The notes: generated by a model from the sequence alone, not told the origin. 64,000 bases of DNA from Pseudomonas sp. dw_612 (GCF_018449725.1 NZ_JAAVVC010000015.1:62001-126000), one strand, 5' to 3'; numbered from the stretch's first letter, positions 7,101 through 16,634 are shown. Numbers and translations are program-made.

Positions 7101-8084
7101 TCAGCGATTGACGTCGACGACAACCCTTCCCCGCAGTTGACCGGCGAGCAAGCGCGGAGCCGCATCGATCGCTTCGCTCAAGCCGATTTCGTGGCTGATC
7201 AGTGGCAACAAAGCGAAGTCCAGATCCTCGGCCAAGCGATTCCAGGCCTGCACGCGCTTGGCTTTCGGTTGGGTCACGCTGTTGATCCCGGCGAGGGTCA
7301 CGCCACGCAAAATGAAGGGCGCAACGGAGGCCGGGAAATCCATGCCTTGGGCAAGGCCACACGCGGCGACCGTGCCGTTGGCTTTGGTGCTGGCACAGGC
7401 GTTGGCCAGGGTGTGACTTCCGACCGAATCGATCACTGCGGCCCAACGTTCCTTGGCCAATGGTTTACCCGGCTCGGACAATGTGGCGCGGTCGATGATT
7501 TCGCTGGCGCCCAACTGTTTAAGGTAATCGTGCTCCGAAGTGCGGCCGGTCGACGCAACCACCCGGTAGCCAAGCTTGCTTAACAGTGCGATGGCAAAAC
7601 TGCCGACCCCACCGTTGGCGCCAGTCACCAGCACGTCGCCCTGATCCGGCGTGACGCCATTGTGCTCCAGCGCCAGGATGCAGAGCATTGCCGTATAACC
7701 GGCCGTGCCGATGGCCATCGCTTGGGCCGTCGTGAAAGCCTTCGGCAGCGGGATCAGCCAGTCGCCATTGAGCCGTGCTTTCTGCGCCAATCCGCCCCAA
7801 TGCCCTTCGCCCACGCCCCAGCCATTCAGTACGACGAGGTCACCGACCTTGTAGTCCGGATGCCCGCTGACTTCGACGCTGCCCGCCAGATCGATCCCCG
7901 GCACCATGGGGAATTTTCGCACCACTGGGCTGCTGCCGGTGATCGCCAGGCCATCCTTGAAATTCAGCGTGCTGTACGCCACGCGCACCGTCACATCGCC
8001 CTCGGGCAACTGATCGTCATTGATCTCTTGCAGTGTGGCCCGGTAACCGCTGTCGTCTTTGTCGATCAAAATGCCTTTGAACAT
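7101..8084 (-). CDS. acuI: Acryloyl-CoA reductase/YhdH-type MDR oxidoreductase
   Basis: The 327-residue protein belongs to the zinc-free medium-chain reductase branch: STLNFKDGLAITG near residue 40, the nucleotide-binding motif VTGANGGVGSFAIALLSKLG, and DSVGSHTLANACA in the Rossmann half. AcuI/YhdH reduces acryloyl-CoA to propionyl-CoA with NADPH and protects against acrylate. GGGAGG lies 5 nt before ATG 8084; a longer upstream reading frame lacks this support. It lies 63 bp upstream of the GyrI-like gene on the same strand and may be cotranscribed with it. Confidence 0.85.
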   Translation of the reverse strand: MFKGILIDKDDSGYRATLQEINDDQLPEGDVTVRVAYSTLNFKDGLAITGSSPVVRKFPMVPGIDLAGSVEVSGHPDYKVGDLVVLNGWGVGEGHWGGLAQKARLNGDWLIPLPKAFTTAQAMAIGTAGYTAMLCILALEHNGVTPDQGDVLVTGANGGVGSFAIALLSKLGYRVVASTGRTSEHDYLKQLGASEIIDRATLSEPGKPLAKERWAAVIDSVGSHTLANACASTKANGTVAACGLAQGMDFPASVAPFILRGVTLAGINSVTQPKAKRVQAWNRLAEDLDFALLPLISHEIGLSEAIDAAPRLLAGQLRGRVVVDVNR

Positions 8085-8263
8085 CGCTGCCTCCCAATGG
8101 GTTCGCTGAGGGTGTGGTGTCATTGAAATAACACAAAGCAACACATTGCCCTACCCGACTTTCATCCAATCGCCAAATCCGCCGAGCGTTTCCAATACCG
8201 GCGGCTATGCTTTTTTCGCGGCCCCGAAATCCTGAAAAAACCGTCCTGTCGATGGAGCTGACA

Positions 8264-10711
8264 ATGCCTTGCCTTCGCTCGTTTACCGTTTTGCTGATGC
8301 TCTGTTTACTGGCGTTCAACAGCGTCCAGGCGGCGCCGCCACCCGCGCCTGCCACTGAGGCGGCGGCGAGCCCGACTTGGCCACAAGTGCTGACCGCCGA
8401 TAATACCAAGCTGACGATCTATCAGCCGCAACTCGACAGTTGGGACGGTTATACCCTTCAGGCGCGGGCAGCGGTCGAAGCTACCGGGGCCGATGGAAAA
8501 TCTACCTACGGCATCGTCCAGTTCAGCGCCCATACCCTCGTGGACAAAGCCACTCGCTGGGTGGCGCTGGATCAATACACCCTCATCAAAGCCGATTTTC
8601 CGTCCAGCGCCGCGCAATCCGACGCGTGGGTCGCCGCCCTGAAAAAAGACGCCGCGAACCGCAAGAAGACCATTTCCCTGGACCAACTCGAAGCGGCTGT
8701 CGGTGTCCTCGCAGCCGAGCAAAAATCCAGCAGCGATCCGATCAAAAACACCCCGCCGACCATTATTACCTCCGACGTCCCCGCGCTGTTGGTCTACATC
8801 GACGGCGAGCCGGCTTACCGGCCGGTGGACGGCACGGCGTTGCAACGGGTGATCAATACCCGTCCGTTGCTGCTCAAGGATGCTCAGGGCAAACATTATC
8901 TGCATGTGTTTGACGGCTGGATGGTCGCCGACCAACTCGGCGGTCCGTATGCGCCGCTGCCCTCGCCTCCCGCCGATCTGGAAAAAGCCAAGAAAGCGGC
9001 GATCCAGAGTCGTCAGGTGGATTTGCTGACGGGGCAGAGCGATCCGAAAGATAAAATTCCTACGCTGGCCAAGCCACCTATCCCACAGATCCATCTCGCA
9101 ACGACACCCACCGAGTTGATCGTTACCGACGGCGCACCGCAATGGCAGCCGATCCAGGGCACCCAGTTGCTGTATGTGACCAACACCACCGGGCATATCT
9201 TCAAGGAAATCGGGGATCAGGACAGCTATGTGCTGATCTCCGGACGCTGGTTCAAGGCGACGGACATGCAAGGCCCGTGGACCTTCGCCCCGGCGGACAA
9301 ATTGCCGGCCGACTTCGCCAACATCCCCGATGACAGTGCCAAAGAAAACGTCAAAGCCTCGGTGGCCGGCACGCCCCAGGCCCGGGAGGCGGCGATTGCA
9401 GCGACCATCCCGCAGACTTCGGCCATCAAGAAAAGCCAGGTGAAAATGACCGCGCCGCCATTCGACGGCGAACCGCAACTCAAGGCTATCAGCGGTACGC
9501 CACTGCAATACGTGGTGAACACGCCGACGCCGATCATCATGGTCGACGCCAAGAGTTGGTACGCGGTCGAGAACGGTATCTGGTTCAACGCCACGTCGGT
9601 TCAGGGGCCGTGGTCGGTCGCCACCTCGGTGCCGGCAGTGATTTACTCGATTCCGCCCAGTTCACCGATGCACTACATCACCTACGTGAAAGTTTATGAG
9701 GCCAATGGCGATACGGTGGTCGTGGGTTATACGCCGGGGTATCAGGGTTCCACGGTGGATCCGGCCAGCGGTGTGGTGGTTTATGGCACCGGTTATCCGT
9801 ATACACCGTGGGTCGGCAGCGTTTGGTACGGGCCGCCGGTGACTTACGGGTTTGGCGTCGCGATTCGCTACACCCCATGGACGGGATGGACCTTCGGTTT
9901 CGGATTTGGCTGGAGTTGGGGCGGCAGCACCGTGGCCATGGGTTGGGGCTGGGGTGCCTACCCATGGTGGGGCAATTACGGCTGGGGTTACGCGTGGGGC
10001 CCGCACCTTTACCCGGCACCGATGCCATGGGGTGGCGCGGCTTATGGTTATCACGGCGGCGCGGTGGCCTGGGGGCCGGGTGGCTGGGCAGGCAGCACCG
10101 GCAACATTTATCGCCAATGGGGCGATCGCGCCTCGGTCAGCCGCTACGGTGCGGGCTACAACGCCTGGACCGGCAATCGCTGGGCCGGTCAGGTCGGTTC
10201 TTCCTATAACTCCCGCACAGGTATTGCCACGGCCGGTCAGCGCGGCGCGGTGCACAACGTTTACAACGGCAACTATGCGGCGGGTCGCAGCGGGGTTGCG
10301 GTAGGTCCTGACGGCGGCGCCATTGCCGGCGGTAAAGTGACGGCGGGCAACGTGCGCAACGGCACTCAGGTCACGGCCAATCGCGGCGCCGTCTACAACC
10401 CCAACACCGGCAACACCACCCAGTACGGCGGCATACGCGGGCGCAACAGCGGCGCCGCCAAGGTGGGCGACAACGTCTACGCCGGGCATGACGGCAACGT
10501 CTACAAAAAGACCGACGACGGCTGGCAATCGATGGTCAAGGGCGGTGAGACACGGGTCAACCCGGCCAACACTGCCCAGTTGCAGAATCTCAACCGCGAA
10601 TCGGCGGCGCGCTCGTTCGGCAATGAACGTTTCAACAACTATCACAACTCCTCCCAGGTCATGAATCGCTCGTTCGGCGGAGGGGGTGGTGGCGGATTCC
10701 ATCGTCGCTGA
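8264..10711 (+). CDS. Large exported Gly/Trp/Tyr-rich repeat protein, 815 aa
   Basis: ATG 8264 has GGAG at 6 nt and starts a clear Sec signal (hydrophobic core VLLMLCLLAF, cleavage after VQA, about residue 23). The N-terminal half carries three degenerate repeats of about 65-70 residues built on a plan of GT.LQ.V.NT, then G.WF.A...GPW (roughly residues 165-235, 275-350 and 400-460). The centre is extremely rich in Gly, Trp, Tyr and Pro (about 510-620), followed by Gly/Asn/Thr-rich repeats such as RGAVHNVYNGN and RGAVYNPNTGN, and it ends in FGGGGGGGFHRR. No catalytic motif is seen. A surface or matrix role is inferred. The DUF502 gene follows after 32 bp. Confidence 0.85.
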   Translation: MPCLRSFTVLLMLCLLAFNSVQAAPPPAPATEAAASPTWPQVLTADNTKLTIYQPQLDSWDGYTLQARAAVEATGADGKSTYGIVQFSAHTLVDKATRWVALDQYTLIKADFPSSAAQSDAWVAALKKDAANRKKTISLDQLEAAVGVLAAEQKSSSDPIKNTPPTIITSDVPALLVYIDGEPAYRPVDGTALQRVINTRPLLLKDAQGKHYLHVFDGWMVADQLGGPYAPLPSPPADLEKAKKAAIQSRQVDLLTGQSDPKDKIPTLAKPPIPQIHLATTPTELIVTDGAPQWQPIQGTQLLYVTNTTGHIFKEIGDQDSYVLISGRWFKATDMQGPWTFAPADKLPADFANIPDDSAKENVKASVAGTPQAREAAIAATIPQTSAIKKSQVKMTAPPFDGEPQLKAISGTPLQYVVNTPTPIIMVDAKSWYAVENGIWFNATSVQGPWSVATSVPAVIYSIPPSSPMHYITYVKVYEANGDTVVVGYTPGYQGSTVDPASGVVVYGTGYPYTPWVGSVWYGPPVTYGFGVAIRYTPWTGWTFGFGFGWSWGGSTVAMGWGWGAYPWWGNYGWGYAWGPHLYPAPMPWGGAAYGYHGGAVAWGPGGWAGSTGNIYRQWGDRASVSRYGAGYNAWTGNRWAGQVGSSYNSRTGIATAGQRGAVHNVYNGNYAAGRSGVAVGPDGGAIAGGKVTAGNVRNGTQVTANRGAVYNPNTGNTTQYGGIRGRNSGAAKVGDNVYAGHDGNVYKKTDDGWQSMVKGGETRVNPANTAQLQNLNRESAARSFGNERFNNYHNSSQVMNRSFGGGGGGGFHRR

Positions 10712-10743
10712 AATTCCGTTGAGTGATCGCTGAAGGGGCTGCC

Positions 10744-11337
10744 ATGTTTCGTTTTATCAAAACCACAGTCGCCGGAGGGCTGCTGTTTATCCTGCCGCTG
10801 GTGCTGGTCTTTTTGCTGCTGGAAAAAGGCGTGCATCTGTTGCGCGAGCCTATTCACAAACTGCTGCCGATGTTTGCCGAGTACAGCGTGGCCGGGGTCA
10901 CGCTGTTCACTCTCGTGGCGTTGGTGGTGCTGGTGTTGATCTGTTTTTTCGCCGGATTGCTAGCCGGGACCCGATTGGGGACCGCGCTGTTCAATGCGCT
11001 GGAAGACAATGTGCTCGGCAAAGTACCCGGGTATACCCTCCTCAAAGATGCAACGGCGCACTTGGCGGGCCTGGAAAATGTCGAGGGCACCAAAGTCGGG
11101 TTGATCAACGAGGACGACGGCTGGTTATTTTGCCTGGTGCTCGAACAGCAGCAGGCGTGGTTTTCGGTGTTTATCCTCGATGCAGGCCCGGCGGGCGGCA
11201 CGTCGGGCGAAGTACGCGTGGTGCCGGCCTCCCAGGTTCGCCTGACCGAACTGACCTGGGTGCAGGTGCTGGCCTGCGTCCGTCGCGGTGGTCATGGAGC
11301 GCTGGCACTCGCGGCCCCCTGGCTGCCGCAGGCATAA
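10744..11337 (+). CDS. DUF502 family inner-membrane protein
   Basis: The 197-residue protein has two transmembrane helices (about residues 8-28 and 48-72: GGLLFILPLVLVFLLL and TLFTLVALVVLVLICFFAGLLAG), then a soluble domain with GYTLLKDATAHL and GLINEDDGWLFCLVLE, as in DUF502. ATG 10744 is preceded by AAGGGG. Biochemical function is unknown for the family. It follows the large exported protein by 32 bp, so the two are likely one operon. Confidence 0.82.
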   Translation: MFRFIKTTVAGGLLFILPLVLVFLLLEKGVHLLREPIHKLLPMFAEYSVAGVTLFTLVALVVLVLICFFAGLLAGTRLGTALFNALEDNVLGKVPGYTLLKDATAHLAGLENVEGTKVGLINEDDGWLFCLVLEQQQAWFSVFILDAGPAGGTSGEVRVVPASQVRLTELTWVQVLACVRRGGHGALALAAPWLPQA

Positions 11338-11455
11338 ACACCGGCGTCGGTCCATTCTGAAAAACCGACCCGGACCGTTCAGAAAAACCGACTGGCCTGC
11401 CCTCCTCGTTGCTGATACAAAACGGGCATTACCGTCGATGTCGGAGATGATTCAA

Positions 11456-12520
11456 ATGAGCCAATGGCCAGACACCCGCATTCTTGACCTGCTCGGGATC
11501 GAGTTGCCGATCATCCAGGCGCCGATGGCCGGCGCCCACGATTCCGCCATGGTGATTGCGGCGAGTAACGCCGGCGGCCTGGGCTCGTTGCCTGCCGCGC
11601 TGTTGAGCATCGAGCAGTTGCGCGAAGAGCTGAAAACCATCCGCCAGCACAGCCAACGTCCGTTCAACGTCAACTTTTTCTGCCATCAACCGCCAGCGCC
11701 CGACGAGCAAAAGGCCCGGGACTGGAAGAATCTGCTGGAGCCTTATTACCGTGAACTGGGCGCAGATTTCGACGCGCCGACGCCGGTGTCCAATCGTGCA
11801 CCGTTCGACGAGGCCGCTTGTGCCTTAATCGAAGAATTTCACCCCGAGGTGGTGAGTTTCCACTTCGGCCTGCCGGAGAAATCCCTGCTGGATCGGGTGA
11901 AAGCTACCGGGGCAAAGATTCTGTCGTCGGCAACGACCGTTGAAGAGGCCGTGTGGCTGGAGCAGCGCGGCTGCGACGCGATTATCGCCATGGGGTACGA
12001 GGCCGGTGGTCATCGCGGGATGTTTCTCAGCGCTGACTTGACCAGTCAGGTCGGGACTTTCGCGCTGGTGCCGCAGATCGTCGATGCCGTGAAAGTGCCG
12101 GTGATCGCGGCGGGCGGAATCACTGACGCCCGAGGAATTGCCGCTGCGTTTCACCTGGGCGCCTCGGCGGTACAAGTGGGGACAGCGTATTTGTTCACGC
12201 CAGAAGCCAGGATCAGCGCGGCGCACCACAAGGCGTTGCGCACCGCCAAGGAAAGCGACACGGCGGTCACCAATCTTTTCACCGGACGCCCTGCTCGCGG
12301 GCTAATGAATCGAGTGATGCGGGAACTGGGCCCGATGAGTGATAAAGCCCCGGCCTTCCCACTGGCCGGCGGTGCGCTGATGCCGTTGCGGGCCAAGGAT
12401 CCGGCGGATTTCGCCAACCTGTGGGCCGGGCAGGCGTTCCGATTGGGTGTTGAACTGCCCACGGCAGAGTTGACCCGACGCTTGGCTGAAGACGCGTTGG
12501 CAAAACTGACTCAACGCTAA
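11456..12520 (+). CDS. Nitronate monooxygenase-type flavoprotein
   Basis: The 354-residue TIM-barrel protein shows family signatures: LPIIQAPMAG near the N-terminus, NVNFFCHQPP, AMGYEAGGHRG (phosphate loop of FMN), PVIAAGGITDARGIAAAFHLGASAVQVGTAYL, and the C-terminal FANLWAGQ. These are FMN-dependent nitronate monooxygenases that oxidise propionate 3-nitronate or related nitronates. ATG 11456 has GGAG 9 nt upstream; ATGs at 11438 and 11447 are alternatives. Confidence 0.87.
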   Translation: MSQWPDTRILDLLGIELPIIQAPMAGAHDSAMVIAASNAGGLGSLPAALLSIEQLREELKTIRQHSQRPFNVNFFCHQPPAPDEQKARDWKNLLEPYYRELGADFDAPTPVSNRAPFDEAACALIEEFHPEVVSFHFGLPEKSLLDRVKATGAKILSSATTVEEAVWLEQRGCDAIIAMGYEAGGHRGMFLSADLTSQVGTFALVPQIVDAVKVPVIAAGGITDARGIAAAFHLGASAVQVGTAYLFTPEARISAAHHKALRTAKESDTAVTNLFTGRPARGLMNRVMRELGPMSDKAPAFPLAGGALMPLRAKDPADFANLWAGQAFRLGVELPTAELTRRLAEDALAKLTQR

Positions 12521-12542
12521 TCCTCCAGGCCAATACAAACCC

Positions 12543-12632
12543 TGTGGGAGCGGGCTTGCTCGCGAAGAGGCCGGCACATTCAACATTGATGTCGACTGAC
12601 ACACCGCCTTCGCGAGCAAGCCCGCTCCCACA
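12543..12632. repeat. REP doublet (inverted palindromic pair)
   Basis: Two inverted copies of the Pseudomonas REP core (TGTGGGAGCGGGCTTGCTCG and its complement) are separated by about 40 bp, just after the nitronate monooxygenase gene. Related copies occur at 23213, 30297 and 54397. Confidence 0.85.
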
Positions 12633-12690
12633 AGGGATTGCGGGGTCCTGCCACCGCCGCAATACCAACAAGTTCCGTTTGCAGGCATTT

Positions 12691-12714
12691 CGCTATATAT
12701 TCCGATATATAGCG
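12691..12714. promoter_or_regulatory. ModE-type operator upstream of modABC
   Basis: CGCTATATA, six spacer bases, then TATATAGCG forms a perfect 9-bp inverted repeat. This matches the arrangement of known ModE boxes (CGnTATATA-N6-TATATAnCG), where molybdate-bound ModE represses the uptake operon. It sits 75 bp before modA. No modE gene is in the window. Confidence 0.8.
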
Positions 12715-12789
12715 TTTCACCCCTCGCATCGGCGCAGTTCACCCCCTATAAAAACTGCCCACTGCATTTGCCTACCACGGAGCCGTTCC

Positions 12790-13557
12790 ATGACCATTCG
12801 TGCCTCACGTTTTGCCCCTACTTGCCTGGCGAGCCTGCTCGCCGTATTCGCTTTCGGCTCGGCCCAGGCGGATGAAGTCCAGGTGGCTGTCGCCGCCAAC
12901 TTCACCGCACCGATCCAGGCGATTGCCGCCGATTTCGAAAAAGACACCGGGCACAAACTGGTAGCGGCCTATGGCGCGACCGGTCAGTTCTACACCCAGA
13001 TCAAGAACGGCGCGCCGTTCGAAGTGTTCCTCTCGGCGGACGACACCACCCCGCAAAAACTTGAAACCGAAGGCGACACCGTCAAAGGCTCGCGCTTCAC
13101 CTACGCCATCGGCACCCTGGCGCTGTGGTCGGCCAAGGAAGGTTATGTCGATGGCAAGGGCGAAGTATTGAAGAAAAACGAGTACCAGCACCTGTCCATC
13201 GCCAACCCGAAAGCCGCGCCGTATGGCTTGGCCGCGACCCAGGTATTGGCTAAAGAAGGCCTGACCGACAAGGTCAAGGACAAGATCGTTGAAGGCCAGA
13301 ACATCACCCAGGCCTACCAGTTCGTATCAACTGGTAACGCAGAACTGGGCTTTGTGGCCTTGTCGCAGATCTACAAAGACGGCAAAGTCACCAGCGGTTC
13401 GGCGTGGATCGTTCCGGCCAGCCTGCACGACCCGATCAAACAAGACGCGGTGATCCTCAACAAAGGCAAAGACAACCCGGCTGCCAAGGCACTGGTTGAA
13501 TACCTGAAAGGTCCGAAAGCCGCTGCTGTCATCAAGTCCTACGGTTACCAACTCTAA
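12790..13557 (+). CDS. modA: Molybdate ABC transporter substrate-binding protein
   Basis: The 255-residue periplasmic protein has a signal peptide cleaved after GSAQA (about residue 27) and the ModA core: VAVAANFTAPIQAIAADFEKDTGH, YGATGQFYTQIKNGAPFEVFLSAD (oxyanion contacts from Ser/Thr), and NPKAAPYGLAATQVL. It captures molybdate or tungstate. The stop codon is immediately followed by the modB ATG. Upstream lies a ModE-type operator, suggesting repression under molybdate sufficiency. Confidence 0.94.
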   Translation: MTIRASRFAPTCLASLLAVFAFGSAQADEVQVAVAANFTAPIQAIAADFEKDTGHKLVAAYGATGQFYTQIKNGAPFEVFLSADDTTPQKLETEGDTVKGSRFTYAIGTLALWSAKEGYVDGKGEVLKKNEYQHLSIANPKAAPYGLAATQVLAKEGLTDKVKDKIVEGQNITQAYQFVSTGNAELGFVALSQIYKDGKVTSGSAWIVPASLHDPIKQDAVILNKGKDNPAAKALVEYLKGPKAAAVIKSYGYQL

Positions 13558-14238
13558 ATGACGCTCACGAGTGCCGATTTTTCCGCCATCTGGCTGACCC
13601 TGAAACTGGCGTCCCTGACGACCGTTATCCTGCTGGTTATCGGCACTCCGATTGCGTTATGGCTGTCGCGCACCCGTTCCTGGTTGCGTGGCCCGGTCGG
13701 GGCGATCGTCGCCCTGCCCCTGGTGTTGCCGCCCACGGTGATTGGCTTCTATTTATTACTGGCGCTCGGGCCTCATGGCTTCGTCGGTCAGTTCACCCAA
13801 TCACTGGGGTTCGGCACCCTCACTTTCAGTTTTGCGGGGTTGGTGATCGGCTCGGTGCTCTATTCGATGCCGTTCGTGGTGCAGCCGCTGCAAAACGCCT
13901 TTTCCGCGATCGGCACTCGCCCTCTGGAAGTCGCCGCCACGTTGCGCGCTAATCCCTGGGACACGTTTTTCAGCGTCATCCTGCCCCTGGCCCGCCCCGG
14001 TTTTATCACTGCTGCGATACTGGGATTCGCCCATACCGTCGGCGAATTCGGCGTGGTGCTGATGATCGGCGGCAACATCCCGGACAAGACCCGCGTCGTG
14101 TCGGTGCAGATCTACGATCACGTCGAAGCCATGGAATATGCCCAGGCCCATTGGCTGGCCGGGGCGATGCTGGTGTTCTCTTTCCTGGTGTTGCTGGCGC
14201 TCTACTCCAGCCGTAAAACCAAAGCGGGTTGGAGCTGA
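13558..14238 (+). CDS. modB: Molybdate ABC transporter permease
   Basis: The 226-residue inner-membrane protein has about five transmembrane helices and the EAA-type loop GTRPLEVAATLRANPWDTFFSVILPLARPG that docks on the ATPase, plus the ModB-typical FAHTVGEFGVVLMIGGNIPDKTR. It starts on the base after the modA stop and ends 3 bp before modC. Confidence 0.94.
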   Translation: MTLTSADFSAIWLTLKLASLTTVILLVIGTPIALWLSRTRSWLRGPVGAIVALPLVLPPTVIGFYLLLALGPHGFVGQFTQSLGFGTLTFSFAGLVIGSVLYSMPFVVQPLQNAFSAIGTRPLEVAATLRANPWDTFFSVILPLARPGFITAAILGFAHTVGEFGVVLMIGGNIPDKTRVVSVQIYDHVEAMEYAQAHWLAGAMLVFSFLVLLALYSSRKTKAGWS

Positions 14239-14241
14239 TTG

Positions 14242-15321
14242 ATGATTCAAACCCGTCTGAAACTGAGTTACTCGGGGTTCGCCCTGGATGTGGATTTGCA
14301 ATTGCCCGGGCGTGGCGTCACCGCGCTGTTTGGCCATTCCGGCTCAGGCAAAACCACTTGCCTGCGCTGCATCGCCGGGCTGGAGAAGGCCGAAGAAGGC
14401 TTCATCCAGATCAACGATGAAATCTGGCAGGACAGCCGCCAGAAGATTTTCGTCCCGCCGCACAAGCGCGCCATCGGTTACGTCTTCCAGGAGGCGAGCC
14501 TGTTTCCGCATTTGTCGGTGCTGGCCAACCTTGAATTCGGCCTCACGCGCATTCCGAAGCCGCAACGCCGCGTGGATATGGCTCATGCCACCGAATTGCT
14601 GGGCATCGGCCATCTGCTGGACCGTCATCCGCAGCACTTGTCCGGCGGCGAACGCCAACGTGTCGGCATCGCCCGCGCCCTGCTCACCAGCCCGAAACTG
14701 CTGCTGATGGACGAACCGCTGGCGGCACTGGATAGCCAGCGCAAAAACGAAATCCTGCCGTACCTGCAACGGCTGCACGACGAACTGGACATTCCGGTGC
14801 TGTACGTCAGTCACTCCCAGGATGAAGTGGCGCGGCTGGCCGATCATATTGTGCTGCTCAGCGACGGCAAGGCCCTGGCCAGCGGCCCGATCGGCGAAAC
14901 CCTGGCCCGCCTCGACCTGCCTTTGGCGCAGGGTGATGACGCTGGTGTGGTGATTGAAGGACACGTCAGCGCCTACGACGCCGACTATCAACTGCTGACC
15001 TTGCAACTGCCCAATTGCGGTTTGAACCTGCGCGTGGCCCATGCGCCGATGATCGAAGGTCAGGTCTTGCGCTGCAAAGTCCAGGCGCGGGATGTCAGCT
15101 TGAGCCTGCACAGCGTTGAGCAAAGCAGCATCCTCAATCGCCTGCCGGTCACGGTAATCAGTGAACTCAGCGCCGACAACGCCGCCCATGTGCTGATCCG
15201 TCTGGACGCGGGCGGCACGCCGTTGCTGGCGCGGATCACCCGCTACTCTCGGGATCAACTGGGCCTCCATCCTGGCCAGGCGTTATGGGCGCAGATCAAG
15301 GCAGTGGCCGTGCTGGCCTGA
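14242..15321 (+). CDS. modC: Molybdate ABC transporter ATP-binding protein
   Basis: The 359-residue protein has Walker A GHSGSGKTT (31-39), Q-loop YVFQEAS, signature LSGGERQRV, Walker B LLLMDEPLAALD and the switch His in YVSHSQDE. The C-terminal 70 residues form the molybdate-binding Mop/TOBE domain characteristic of ModC (from about residue 290). GGAG lies 8 nt before ATG 14242. It energises ModB. Confidence 0.94.
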   Translation: MIQTRLKLSYSGFALDVDLQLPGRGVTALFGHSGSGKTTCLRCIAGLEKAEEGFIQINDEIWQDSRQKIFVPPHKRAIGYVFQEASLFPHLSVLANLEFGLTRIPKPQRRVDMAHATELLGIGHLLDRHPQHLSGGERQRVGIARALLTSPKLLLMDEPLAALDSQRKNEILPYLQRLHDELDIPVLYVSHSQDEVARLADHIVLLSDGKALASGPIGETLARLDLPLAQGDDAGVVIEGHVSAYDADYQLLTLQLPNCGLNLRVAHAPMIEGQVLRCKVQARDVSLSLHSVEQSSILNRLPVTVISELSADNAAHVLIRLDAGGTPLLARITRYSRDQLGLHPGQALWAQIKAVAVLA

Positions 15322-15396
15322 ATCGGTTGGCACCACGGCGATAGCGCGCGGTCAATGGCTGTACCAGCCCTCGATTCGTTGCCAAGGACTACCGCC

Positions 15397-16434
15397 ATGC
15401 CTGACACCGCGCTGACCGATGTGTTGCCGCCCGACCTGCATTACGTCGATGACACCCAGCCCGGCATCACCCGCAAGAAACTGCGGGGCAAGTTCTGTTA
15501 TTTCGATCCGGCGGGCCAACGCATTACCGACCCTGACGAGATAAAACGCATCAACGCCCTGGCGGTGCCGCCCGCCTACACCGACGTGTGGATCAGCGCC
15601 GACCCGCGCGGCCACTTGCAAGCCACCGGACGCGACGCCCGGGACCGCAAGCAATACCGTTATCACGCGCGCTGGCGCGAAGTGCGCGATGCCGACAAGT
15701 ACTCGCGCCTGCGGGATTTCGGGCTGGCGCTGCCGAATCTGCGCAAGCAACTGGAAGCCCTGCTGGCGGCGCCGGGATTCAGTCGTGACAAGGTTATGGC
15801 CACGATCATCACCTTGCTCGACGCGACGCTGATCCGTGTCGGCAATACCCAATATGCCCGGGACAACCGATCCTATGGGCTGACCACCCTGCGTAACCGG
15901 CACGTCGAGGTCAATGGCAGTGCGATCCTGTTCCAGTTTCGCGGCAAGAGTGGCGTCGAACACCAGATCACCGTCAGGGATCGGCGTCTGGCGCGAATCA
16001 TCAAGCGCTGCCTGGAAATTCCCGGACAGAACCTGTTTCAGTACCTCGACGAAAACGGCGAGCGACACACCGTCAGTTCCTCCGACGTCAACGCCTACCT
16101 GCAAACCCTCACCGGCGCCGACTTCACGGCCAAGGATTACCGCACCTGGGCCGGCAGCGCACTGGCGTTGTCGGTGTTGCGGGAACTGCAATGGGAACCG
16201 GAATCCGATGCCAAGCGGCATGTGGTGGAAATGGTGAAGAACGTCGCCAAACAACTGGGTAACACCCCGGCGGTGTGCCGCAAGTGCTACATCCACCCGG
16301 CGGTGCTGGAGGGCTTTCTGCTCGGCGCCTTGGCTGAATTGCCACGGCCGCGGGTTCGTAAAGGGCTCAGGGCTGAAGAGGTCGGGTTGGCGATGTATTT
16401 GGAAAAAATGGTCGCCGCCGCCGAACAATCCTGA
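15397..16434 (+). CDS. DNA topoisomerase IB (poxvirus/eukaryote type)
   Basis: The 345-residue protein has the short bacterial TopIB layout: an N-terminal beta domain (GITRKKLRGKFCYFD, VPPAYTDVWISADPRGHLQATGRDARDRKQYRYH) and a catalytic alpha domain with RVGNTQYARDNRSYGLTTLRNRHV, the KSG loop, and the active-site tyrosine Tyr298 in CRKCYIHP. It relaxes supercoils by nicking one strand through a 3'-phosphotyrosine. ATG 15397 has AAGGA at 8 nt. It is monocistronic, followed by a palindromic repeat. Confidence 0.92.
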   Translation: MPDTALTDVLPPDLHYVDDTQPGITRKKLRGKFCYFDPAGQRITDPDEIKRINALAVPPAYTDVWISADPRGHLQATGRDARDRKQYRYHARWREVRDADKYSRLRDFGLALPNLRKQLEALLAAPGFSRDKVMATIITLLDATLIRVGNTQYARDNRSYGLTTLRNRHVEVNGSAILFQFRGKSGVEHQITVRDRRLARIIKRCLEIPGQNLFQYLDENGERHTVSSSDVNAYLQTLTGADFTAKDYRTWAGSALALSVLRELQWEPESDAKRHVVEMVKNVAKQLGNTPAVCRKCYIHPAVLEGFLLGALAELPRPRVRKGLRAEEVGLAMYLEKMVAAAEQS

Positions 16435-16442
16435 CTGCATCC

Positions 16443-16527
16443 TGTAGGAGCTGCCGAAGGCTGCGATCTTTTGGCTTTGCTTTTTTAGGTCAAGATCAAA
16501 AAAATCGCAGCCTTCAGCAGTTCCCAC
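16443..16527. repeat. Long imperfect palindrome, second REP-like family
   Basis: TGTAGGAGCTGCCGAAGGCTGCGATCTT and its near-complement (GATCAAAAAAATCGCAGCC...CAGCAGTTCCCAC) flank an AT-rich centre. It differs from the GGGAGCGGGC family and may also terminate the topoisomerase transcript. Confidence 0.75.
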
Positions 16528-16574
16528 GGAGGCCTTGTACAGGCAACCAACCGACGAACTGACCTGTCTATTTT

Positions 16575-16602
16575 TTGCACGATTGCACAGGGCTTCTATA
16601 GT
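16575..16602 (+). promoter_or_regulatory. Sigma70-like promoter
   Basis: TTGCAC (16575-16580), a 16-bp spacer and TATAGT (16597-16602) lie 33 bp upstream of the 73-aa gene start. Confidence 0.55.
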
Positions 16603-16634
16603 TGATCTCAACACGAATCAGCTGCGGTGGTGCC

